From Aquirhabdus sp. (GTDB taxonomy: Bacteria > Pseudomonadota > Gammaproteobacteria > Pseudomonadales > Moraxellaceae): a stretch of DNA of 48,135 nt. The translations under genes were made by a program, and so were the position numbers. Shown here piece after piece: positions 41,309 to 48,135 of the stretch. The stretch lies in assembly GCA_030150135.1 (NCBI GenBank), contig JASLGO010000066.1, forward strand, positions 1 through 48,135, read 5' to 3'. Position 1 is the stretch's first letter. Each line of letters begins with the position of its first letter. Under the pieces are notes generated by a model. The model ran no database searches. It worked only from the letters and a program-made list of their open reading frames with translations, and was not told the origin of the DNA.

Positions 41309-44044
41309 ATGTCAGATATGTCCACGCACACCTCAGAAAATCTCCAGCCAAACGCCGATATTGCCTCTCATACGCCAATGATGCAGCAATATTTAAATAT
41401 GAAGCGTGAATATCCACACGCGCTCGTATTTTATCGGATGGGTGATTTTTATGAGTTGTTCTTTCAGGATGCACATCGAGCGGCAAAACTATTAGGCATT
41501 ACCCTGACCCATCGCGGGAAATCAGGCGGTGAACCGATTCCAATGGCAGGTGTGCCTTATCATGCTGCCGAAGGTTATTTAGCGCGCCTAGTCAAAGCTG
41601 GCGAAACCGTTGCAATTTGCGAGCAGGTTGGTGAAGTCACAGGCAAAGGTCCAGTCGAACGCAAAGTCGTGCGCGTCCTCACGGCTGGTACGCTCACCGA
41701 TGAAGCCTTGATGCCGAGTCATCGCGCCGTCCGCATGGCTGCAATTTGCATGCAAAACAATTCGGCAAAGAGTCAAGTCGGTATTGCCGTTCTTGAACTA
41801 GCAACGGGCGCACTCACCGTACAAGAAATTGGTTTTGATACCGCACGTTTAACCATCGAACTCGCACGCATTGCACCTGCTGAATTGTTGATTGATGAAA
41901 ATCTCATCCAACAAGAAAAAATGACTTTGGATGAGGTCAAACAACTGTGCGGCACATCTAGCAATAGCACACTCACACCAAACACCACAATTACACGCCG
42001 TCCAAACGTCGATTTCGATCTAAAAAATGCACATAAAACCTTGTGCCGCCAATTCAACGTCAGCACTTTATCTGGCTTTGGCATCGATCATTTACCGCTT
42101 GCACAAGCTGCCGCCGCCGCACTGCTCCACTACGCGCGCGAAACCCAACAAAGTAATTTGCCCCATATTCAACACCTACGCCTTGAATCAATGGATTCTT
42201 TTATTGCACTGGACCCCGTGACACGGCGCAACTTGGAAATCGTTGATCCATTGTTTGAACACGGCACATCTCTACTTGCGCTCATTGATGATTGCCAAAC
42301 AGCGATGGGCAGTCGCTTATTAGCACGAACACTCATGCAGCCACTGCGTGACACACAAATTTTGGATGCGCGTTTAGACGCCATTGCACGATTGAAGAAT
42401 GGTTTTCACGACGAACCCATTCGTATTGTGCTGAAAAATATCGGCGATGTAGAACGTGTACTCGGACGCATCGCGTTAGGCACAGCCCGTCCACGTGACC
42501 TCGTTCAACTGCGTCAAACTTGCGGACAACTCCCACTCCTCCATCATGCACTTCAACCTGCACTGCATGGCAAAGGCTGGGAACAACTCGACAATCGTAG
42601 TCTACTTGACGCACTCAGCGACCAGCTTGGACAATTTAATGATGTCTACGCCTTATTAACCAAAGCCATCAATGAACTTCCGCCTGTTCTCCTGCGTGAA
42701 GGCGGTGTGATTGCCGATGGATTTGATGCTGAGCTGGATGACTTACGCCAAATCCGCGATCATGCCAGTCAATATCTGCTCGATATGGAAACTCGTGAAC
42801 GTGCCGCTACAGGTATTAATACTTTAAAAATCGGCTACAACCGTGTCAGTGGCTACTTCATTGAACTCACTCGCGCGCAAGCGGAATCTGCGCCTGCGCA
42901 CTTTATCCGTCGCCAAACGCTCAAAAATGCCGAACGCTATATCACGCCTGAATTAAAAACCTTTGAAGATAAAGTCTTATCCAGTGAGTCGCGTGCACTG
43001 ATGCGTGAAAAGATTTTATTTGAACAATTACTAGACCACCTCAAACAACAGCTTGCGCCATTGCAAATGATGAGTGCAGCAATCGCCGAGTTTGATGTCT
43101 TAGCAAACTGGGCAAGTCAGGCACGTTTGCGCGGGTGGACACGTCCTTCTTTTACCAATGAAGCATTGATTGATATTGAGGGTGGTCGTCACCCTGTCGT
43201 CGAAGCCGTCAGTCGTGCGCCATTTACGCCGAATGATGTCTTTCTCAATCAAAATAATCGCTTGATTCTCATTACTGGCCCAAACATGGGTGGTAAATCA
43301 ACCTATATGCGCCAAACGGCATTGATAACATTACTCGCTTATTCAGGGAGTTATGTGCCAGCCAGCAAAGCGATTTTAGGACCTGTTGATCGAATTTTCA
43401 CTCGTATCGGCTCAGCGGATGACTTATCCAGTGGCAAATCGACCTTTATGGTGGAAATGACCGAAACCGCACAAATTCTACATCATGCCACCAGCCAATC
43501 TTTAGTCCTAATGGATGAAGTCGGTCGCGGGACGAGTACCTACGATGGCTTATCGTTGGCTTGGGCTTGCGTCTTAGATTTAGCAAAACGAATCAGCTGC
43601 TTATGTCTTTTTGCAACACATTACTTTGAACTGACCGAACTTGGCGTACAAGCTGGTATTGAAAATCGTCATGTTGCGGCACGTGAAATCAACGGTGAGC
43701 TTATCCTACTCCATCAAGTTCAAGATGGCGCCGCCAGTAAAAGTCACGGCTTACAAGTCGCCAAACTCGCAGGGATTCCAGCACCCGTCATCAAAGAAGC
43801 GCGCAGTCGCCTACGAGCACTTGAGCGCCAGCAAGCCGTTCATTTAGGGCAAAATGACTTATTTGACGACCTCTTTAGCCAAGAACCTCACCAAACGCTA
43901 TCGCCTTCTCAACAAAATATCGCTTTGATTGAAGAGTCGCCAGTCATTGATGAATTAAATGCGCTAAATGTCGATGATCTTACTCCTAAGCAAGCACTTG
44001 ATATTCTATATCAGCTAAAGGAATTGGTATCGGACGGTAAATAG
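41309..44044 (+). CDS. mutS: DNA mismatch repair protein MutS
   Basis: MutS recognises base mismatches and starts methyl-directed repair. The 911-residue protein has the mismatch-contacting F47-x-E49 in GDFYELFF, the lever and clamp domains, Walker A GPNMGGKS at 657-664, Walker B with DEVGRGT at 736-742, and ATHYFELTEL. It is about 55 residues longer than E. coli MutS, partly from a ~12-residue longer N-terminus. The C-terminal tail (PVIDELNALNVDDLTPKQALDILYQLKEL) is the usual tetramerisation piece. No good ribosome binding site precedes the ATG, and the in-frame ATG at 41318 is an alternative. Confidence 0.97.
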   Translation: MSDMSTHTSENLQPNADIASHTPMMQQYLNMKREYPHALVFYRMGDFYELFFQDAHRAAKLLGITLTHRGKSGGEPIPMAGVPYHAAEGYLARLVKAGETVAICEQVGEVTGKGPVERKVVRVLTAGTLTDEALMPSHRAVRMAAICMQNNSAKSQVGIAVLELATGALTVQEIGFDTARLTIELARIAPAELLIDENLIQQEKMTLDEVKQLCGTSSNSTLTPNTTITRRPNVDFDLKNAHKTLCRQFNVSTLSGFGIDHLPLAQAAAAALLHYARETQQSNLPHIQHLRLESMDSFIALDPVTRRNLEIVDPLFEHGTSLLALIDDCQTAMGSRLLARTLMQPLRDTQILDARLDAIARLKNGFHDEPIRIVLKNIGDVERVLGRIALGTARPRDLVQLRQTCGQLPLLHHALQPALHGKGWEQLDNRSLLDALSDQLGQFNDVYALLTKAINELPPVLLREGGVIADGFDAELDDLRQIRDHASQYLLDMETRERAATGINTLKIGYNRVSGYFIELTRAQAESAPAHFIRRQTLKNAERYITPELKTFEDKVLSSESRALMREKILFEQLLDHLKQQLAPLQMMSAAIAEFDVLANWASQARLRGWTRPSFTNEALIDIEGGRHPVVEAVSRAPFTPNDVFLNQNNRLILITGPNMGGKSTYMRQTALITLLAYSGSYVPASKAILGPVDRIFTRIGSADDLSSGKSTFMVEMTETAQILHHATSQSLVLMDEVGRGTSTYDGLSLAWACVLDLAKRISCLCLFATHYFELTELGVQAGIENRHVAAREINGELILLHQVQDGAASKSHGLQVAKLAGIPAPVIKEARSRLRALERQQAVHLGQNDLFDDLFSQEPHQTLSPSQQNIALIEESPVIDELNALNVDDLTPKQALDILYQLKELVSDGK

Positions 44045-44150
44045 ATTAAACTATGCGACATTCGATTCATCCACAGTTCCTTTATCTTTAAAAGAACTGT
44101 TTGAAACCATTTTTGAATTTAAGATTTTTGACTTTAGGTAGCCTACCGCC

Positions 44151-44474
44151 ATGACCTTTGTTGTCACCGAAAACTGCATTAAATGTAAATACCAAGACTG
44201 CGTTGAAGTATGCCCAGTAGATTGCTTCTACGAAGGTCCAAACTTCTTGGTCATTAACCCTGATGAATGTATCGACTGTGCGCTCTGCGAACCAGAATGT
44301 CCAGCCAATGCGATTTTCTCTGAAGATGAACTACCAAAAGGTCAGGAAAAGTTCCTAGAACTCAACACAGAACTCTCTGCAATCTGGCCAAACATTACTG
44401 TGATCGGTGAACGTCCAGCTGATGCTGCTGAATGGGATGGTAAGCCAAACAAATTAGCATTGCTGGAACGCTAA
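44151..44474 (+). CDS. fdxA: 7Fe ferredoxin FdxA
   Basis: This 107-residue ferredoxin binds one [3Fe-4S] and one [4Fe-4S] cluster. By comparison with Azotobacter ferredoxin I, C9, C17 and C50 hold the 3Fe cluster and C21, C40, C43 and C46 the 4Fe cluster, with C12 and C25 free. TFVVTENCIKCKYQDCVEVC at the N-terminus and the long C-terminal extension (WPNITVIGERPADAAEWDGK) are typical. It often sits next to mutS in pseudomonads and acinetobacters, as here. Its electron partners are unknown. A strong terminator follows. Confidence 0.96.
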   Translation: MTFVVTENCIKCKYQDCVEVCPVDCFYEGPNFLVINPDECIDCALCEPECPANAIFSEDELPKGQEKFLELNTELSAIWPNITVIGERPADAAEWDGKPNKLALLER

Positions 44475-44499
44475 TCGATATACGCTTTAACCCTGTATC

Positions 44500-44533
44500 A
44501 AAAAACCGACTCTCTCATGAAGTCGGTTTTTTT
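44500..44533 (+). terminator. Rho-independent terminator after fdxA
   Basis: AAAAAACCGACT (44500-44511) pairs with AGTCGGTTTTTT (44521-44532), 12 bp with a 9-base loop and seven T at the end. It lies 25 bases past the fdxA stop. Confidence 0.9.
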
Positions 44534-44627
44534 ATGTTCAATTGATTTCACGATGTTTTCACTCATATCTGCTAAGATCAAAGACGTTAAAACTATATTT
44601 TTAAAACATTAAAATGGACTGATATTA

Positions 44628-45446
44628 ATGCCAACATACTCACCATCGCCATTCACCTTGAATAAGGCCAAATACATCCTGATCGGTTTTCTTGCACTCA
44701 TTGCATTTTTTATTTTTTGGGGATGCTTCTACACCGTCGCCTCAGGTCAACGTGCACTCGTCCTACGCTTTGGACAAGTTCAAGAAGTAGTATCGGATGG
44801 TTTGCATTTAAAAATGCCTTTCATCGAACGTGTCATTCTGGTCGATGTACGCACCCAAAAATCCAAAGCACCCGCGAGTGCTGGCACCAAAGATTTGCAA
44901 ACTGTCACAACTGAAGTTGCATTGAACTACCATCTGAATGCAAATAATCTGCAAGACACGTACACCCGTATCGGTCTAGATGTTGAGGATAAGGTGATCG
45001 AACCTCGGATTCAGGAAATTGTAAAAGCCGTGATTGCACGCTTTTCTGCAGAAGAGCTTTTAACTCGTCGTGATGCAGTCAAACAAGAAATTGCCATCGG
45101 TTTGCGTAACTCATTAGCCAACTACAATATCACTGTCGAAGATATTCAAATCACCAATTTTAGTTTCTCTAAAGCGTTTGATGAAGCCATCGAAGCCAAA
45201 CAAACCGCAGAACAAAATGCATTAAAAGCGAAGAACGACCTTGATCGCATTAAAGTTGAAGCTGAACAAAAAATCACCATGGCTCAAGCCAAAGCGGAAA
45301 CCATTCGCATCCAAGCGCAAGCGATTAAGGAACAAGGCGGTGAAGAATACGTCAAAATGAAAGCCATTGAAAAATGGAACGGCGTACTTCCTCAATACAC
45401 AGGCGGCGGAACAATGCCGTTTATTACCGTCCCTACACAGAAATAA
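44628..45446 (+). CDS. Prohibitin-family (SPFH/Band 7) membrane protein
   Basis: This 272-residue protein has one N-terminal membrane helix (~15-36) followed by a Band 7 domain (VASGQRALVLRFGQVQEVVSDGLHLKMPFIERV, TTEVALNYHL, RIQEIVKAVIARFSAEELL). A long charged coiled coil follows (~190-245, FDEAIEAKQTAEQNALKAKN). Prohibitin-like proteins form ring scaffolds in the inner membrane and can modulate proteases or membrane domains; the bacterial role is not settled. HflK/HflC are relatives, but the coiled coil and short tail fit the prohibitin group. Both flanks carry terminators, so it is transcribed alone. Confidence 0.9.
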   Translation: MPTYSPSPFTLNKAKYILIGFLALIAFFIFWGCFYTVASGQRALVLRFGQVQEVVSDGLHLKMPFIERVILVDVRTQKSKAPASAGTKDLQTVTTEVALNYHLNANNLQDTYTRIGLDVEDKVIEPRIQEIVKAVIARFSAEELLTRRDAVKQEIAIGLRNSLANYNITVEDIQITNFSFSKAFDEAIEAKQTAEQNALKAKNDLDRIKVEAEQKITMAQAKAETIRIQAQAIKEQGGEEYVKMKAIEKWNGVLPQYTGGGTMPFITVPTQK

Positions 45447-45473
45447 TCTGCTTCAATCAAAATCAACCTATAA

Positions 45474-45504
45474 AAAAACCTCCTATGCATTAGGAGGTTT
45501 TTTA
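45474..45504. terminator. Bidirectional terminator between convergent genes
   Basis: AAAAAACCTCCTA (45474-45486) pairs exactly with TAGGAGGTTTTTT (45492-45504), 13 bp with a 5-base loop. It separates the rightward prohibitin gene from the leftward gene at 45519. Confidence 0.9.
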
Positions 45505-45518
45505 TTACATCAAATTAA

Positions 45519-46271
45519 CTAGCGAATACTGCCTGTTAATAAACGCCACAAAGTCCGTTTTTTTAATGGTTCTTGTAACAACTCATCTAATGATGGCAAA
45601 CGCTCTAATTGCTCCGGGATCACGTGATCAGGCAATTCACCCATCAAACCAATGCGACGCTCAGATCCAAACCGACTTAAAAAGCCCATCAATGCAGCTT
45701 GTGCGCCATCATTATGTTGCCAACGCGCACCCTCGGCTAACGGCCAATCCAAGCGGCCAACTTCATTGACATGATCACTAGAAACCAATGCTTGATTTAA
45801 ATTTTTCCATAAGGCATTGCGATCAGGATGATTCAACGCCTGTACAGACACTAGAACCACCCAGTTTCCAATCACTCGCGCTTCCAAACTAAAGCGCAAA
45901 ACTTGGACAACATGAACTGCTTCACTCGCAACAATAGGCTGAGTAAATGGTTGGCGTACAGGTTTCTGATCAGGCTGTATCGTTTTGACAGGCAAATTCG
46001 TAAGTGTATTAGCAGTTACTTCCGCCTGAGCCTGAACAGCTTTAGATCCAACTTGAACTGCAACGGACTGAGATTTAGGAAACGTGATTGATGCTTCTTG
46101 CACAACATTGGGCTGAACCATTTCGTCTGGCACAGCAACCGATGATGATTCACCCTCAATACCCCATACTGAAATAGCGGTTGTATTTTGCACAGGCTCA
46201 CCACGAACTGCCCAAAGAGGAATCCCTAAGGCGGCTAAAACTGCGCGGGTGCGTGCCTGTTGCTGCTGCAA
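45519..46271 (-). CDS. Hypothetical protein, possibly DNA polymerase III psi (HolD)-like
   Basis: This 250-residue protein starts at a TTG two bases after the leuA stop, with GAGG at the end of leuA as the binding site, so it is coupled to leuA. The N-terminus RTRAVLAALGIPLWAVRGEPV resembles the short helix at the start of HolD, the psi subunit. The second half (VVLVSVQALNHPDRNALWKNLNQAL, LDWPLAEGARW, AALMGFLSRFG) has the order of HolD-like proteins. A low-complexity Q/V/T-rich linker (~50-115) separates them. The assignment is tentative, and it may simply be a lineage-specific protein. Confidence 0.5.
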   Translation of the reverse strand: MQQQQARTRAVLAALGIPLWAVRGEPVQNTTAISVWGIEGESSSVAVPDEMVQPNVVQEASITFPKSQSVAVQVGSKAVQAQAEVTANTLTNLPVKTIQPDQKPVRQPFTQPIVASEAVHVVQVLRFSLEARVIGNWVVLVSVQALNHPDRNALWKNLNQALVSSDHVNEVGRLDWPLAEGARWQHNDGAQAALMGFLSRFGSERRIGLMGELPDHVIPEQLERLPSLDELLQEPLKKRTLWRLLTGSIR

Positions 46272-46273
46272 AA

Positions 46274-47839
46274 TTACATCACCTCATCAGTCTGTGGATT
46301 CGCCTTGCCTTGTGTTGATAACCAATTCAGCGCATCTAAATATGCTTTTGCACTGGCAATCACGATATCGGTATCCGCACCTTGTCCTGTGACAATGCGC
46401 CCATTTTGATTCAATCGAACAGCCACTTCGCCTTGGCTATCCGTACCACTAGTAATCGCATTCACCGAATACAACTCCAACGTCGCACCTGATTTAGCAA
46501 TCACTTCAATCGCTTTAAATGTCGCATCCACAGGCCCTGAACCATTGGCACTAACAGGATGAGCCTTACCATCCACACTCAAGACTAAATGCGCGCGAGG
46601 CACTTGACCTGTTTTGCTGGTCACTTCCAATTCAGTAAGCTCAAATCGTTTGCAAACATCTGCACCTTGATGACCGCTGACCAAAGCATGTAAATCTTCA
46701 TCAAAAATTTCGCTTTTGCGATCAGCCAACTCTTTAAAACGCACAAATAATGCATTCAATGCATCATCAGATTCAATCGAAATCCCTAGTGCTTCCAACC
46801 GTGAACGGAATGCCGCACGTCCAGACAACTTACCTAACGTCAGTTTATTGGCATTCCAACCCACATCTTCAGCACGCATAATTTCATAGGTTTCACGATG
46901 CTTCAAAATACCATCTTGGTGAATACCCGATTCATGCGCAAACGCATTTGCACCAACAATGGCTTTATTAGGTTGTACCGCATATCCAGTAATTGCAGAA
47001 ACCAAACGTGATGCTGGAACAATTTCTTCAGTCCGAATATTGGTTGTGACATTGAAAATATCTTTACGCACACGAGTTGCCATAACAACTTCTTCTAGTG
47101 CCGCATTACCCGCACGCTCACCTAAGCCATTGATCGTACACTCAACTTGTCGCGCACCTGCTTGTACTGCGGCGAGCGAATTAGCAACCGCCATACCCAG
47201 ATCATTATGACAATGCGTCGACCAAATCACTTTGTCTGAATTTGGAACACGCGCAATCAACTGTGCAAAACGCTCACCATATAATGCAGGAGTTGAATAT
47301 CCCACAGTATCTGGCACATTAATGGTCTTGGCGCCAGCCTTAATCACCTCATCAAAAATCCTTACTAAAAAATCAATTTCTGAACGAACCGCATCTTCAC
47401 CAGAAAACTCAACATCATCCGTATATTCAAGTGCCATCTTCACCGCACGAACAGCGGCTTCAACAACTTGATCTTCATTCATACGTAATTTGTATTGCAT
47501 GTGAATTGGACTGGTCGCAATAAAAGTATGTACACGACCACGATTTGCATGTTTGATCGCATCACCAGCACGGCGGATATCTTTCTCATTCGCACGGGCT
47601 AATGAACAAATTGTAGAGTTACGAATGATGCCAGAAATCGTCGAAATCGAATCAAAATCACCTTCACTCGCCGCAGCAAAACCAGCCTCGATCACATCAA
47701 CACCGAGCTTTTCAAGTTGACGAGCAATACGAATTTTTTCTTCTTTCGTCATCGACGCGCCAGGACTTTGCTCACCATCACGTAGCGTCGTATCAAAAAT
47801 GATAAGAGAACTTGGTGGCTGGATAATCTGGCTGCTCAT
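46274..47839 (-). CDS. leuA: 2-isopropylmalate synthase
   Basis: LeuA condenses 2-oxoisovalerate with acetyl-CoA, the first step of leucine synthesis. I chose the ATG at 47839 (521 residues, MSSQIIQPP), with AGGA eight bases upstream, over 47875. The TIM barrel begins FDTTLRDGEQSPG (D16, R20), has metal ligands H209 and H211 in HCHNDLG, and TINGLGERAGNAALEE. A C-terminal LeuA dimerisation/leucine-feedback domain (~395-510) is present. A possible -10 TAGAAT lies at 47893-47888 on the minus strand. The HolD-like gene is coupled downstream. Confidence 0.96.
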   Translation of the reverse strand: MSSQIIQPPSSLIIFDTTLRDGEQSPGASMTKEEKIRIARQLEKLGVDVIEAGFAAASEGDFDSISTISGIIRNSTICSLARANEKDIRRAGDAIKHANRGRVHTFIATSPIHMQYKLRMNEDQVVEAAVRAVKMALEYTDDVEFSGEDAVRSEIDFLVRIFDEVIKAGAKTINVPDTVGYSTPALYGERFAQLIARVPNSDKVIWSTHCHNDLGMAVANSLAAVQAGARQVECTINGLGERAGNAALEEVVMATRVRKDIFNVTTNIRTEEIVPASRLVSAITGYAVQPNKAIVGANAFAHESGIHQDGILKHRETYEIMRAEDVGWNANKLTLGKLSGRAAFRSRLEALGISIESDDALNALFVRFKELADRKSEIFDEDLHALVSGHQGADVCKRFELTELEVTSKTGQVPRAHLVLSVDGKAHPVSANGSGPVDATFKAIEVIAKSGATLELYSVNAITSGTDSQGEVAVRLNQNGRIVTGQGADTDIVIASAKAYLDALNWLSTQGKANPQTDEVM

Positions 47840-47941
47840 GACGTTATTCCTAAACTTGTAAAAACATGTATTCAATTCAATGATCTTATTCTACCGCAGC
47901 ACAAAGCAGTATCGGTGGAAATTACCAATAAAATTTCTCCC

Positions 47942-47981
47942 AAAAAAACGAAAACCCCCATCTTTTCGAGACGGGGGTTTT
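47942..47981 (-). terminator. rRNA operon terminator
   Basis: AAAACCCCCATCT (47951-47963) pairs with AGACGGGGGTTTT (47969-47981), one wobble in 13, around a 5-base loop. Read leftward it is followed by CG and a seven-T run (47948-47942). It lies 29 bases after the 5S gene and upstream of leuA, so it ends the rRNA transcript. Confidence 0.9.
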
Positions 47982-48009
47982 GACTGTAACTATTGTTACG
48001 AATAAATGA

Positions 48010-48123
48010 GCTGAGGATGCCCTACTCTCACATGGCGAATGCCACACTACCATCGGCGCAAAGAGGTTTCACTTCTGAGTTCGGGATGGGATCAGGTGGT
48101 TCACTCTCGCTATAGTCCTCAGC
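48010..48123 (-). rRNA. rrf: 5S ribosomal RNA
   Basis: The minus strand contains the invariant 5S segments ccatcccgaactcagaagtg, gcgccgatggtagtgtgg and catgtgagagtaggg. The ends gctgaggac (48123 side) and gtcctcagc (48010 side, read as gctgagga on plus) pair to form helix I, setting the limits. The product is about 114 bases. The 12 bases left at the window end probably belong to the 23S-5S spacer. The operon runs leftward with 16S and 23S outside the window. Confidence 0.96.
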
Positions 48124-48135
48124 ACAACTGTTAGG

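Noticed and set aside
44073..44100. Hairpin between mutS and fdxA as a terminator
   Set aside because: The stem is only seven bases with a 14-base loop and has no T-run.
1..48135. CRISPR array, prophage, tRNA genes or a defence island
   Set aside because: No regular direct repeats, phage structural genes, tRNA cloverleafs or recognisable defence genes other than brnTA were seen on either strand.

Overview
The window is an ordinary stretch of chromosome from a gammaproteobacterium, most likely of the family Moraxellaceae (Acinetobacter and relatives). The main reasons are the fused prephenate dehydrogenase/EPSP synthase gene (tyrA-aroA), the pheA-hisC-tyrA/aroA order, the proteobacterial cyoABCDE operon, the moderate-to-low GC with AT-rich spacers, and small conserved genes that resemble Moraxellaceae ones. 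No prophage, integrative element or CRISPR array is visible. The species cannot be fixed from the sequence alone.

Layout. 1-3656 is a leftward block: moaB (cut by the window edge), tadA, an orphan 117-residue gene beside a gene remnant, ung and the yajR-like MFS transporter. 4174-9016 is the rightward cyoABCDE operon for cytochrome bo3 quinol oxidase and heme O synthase, closed by a two-way terminator. 9092-13316 is an accessory cluster: a leftward SDR plus metallo-beta-lactamase-fold pair faces a rightward TetR regulator, an unknown protein and a GFA-family protein. A 30-bp palindrome containing both divergent -35 boxes lies between the two arms. 13389-18855 holds an outer-membrane barrel and the aromatic amino-acid block (tyrA-aroA, hisC, pheA). 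19104-23797 runs rightward: tal, a DUF445 protein, an acyl-CoA ligase and a cold-shock/excalibur membrane protein.

23804-28135 runs leftward: brnTA toxin-antitoxin, pepN and a DUF2797 protein. 28470-33033 holds a DUF6231-like gene, yebC, a REP-associated tyrosine transposase with its own REP sequences, a small TonB-domain protein, a GST and ychF. 33122-37117 is a leftward creBCD system (response regulator, sensor kinase, inner-membrane protein) with a cre-tag-like repeat array in front of creD. 37322-39398 holds a second GFA protein, an M15 peptidase and serC. 39744-46271 holds a coiled-coil porin, mutS, fdxA, a prohibitin-family protein and a possible HolD-like gene. leuA follows, and the window ends in a leftward 5S rRNA gene with its terminator, so an rRNA operon lies just beyond the right edge.

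The genes are mostly housekeeping: aromatic and leucine biosynthesis, respiration, DNA repair and translation quality. The least ordinary parts are the TetR-controlled SDR/MBL cluster, the creD promoter region, the RAYT/REP island and three other inverted-repeat intergenic elements.
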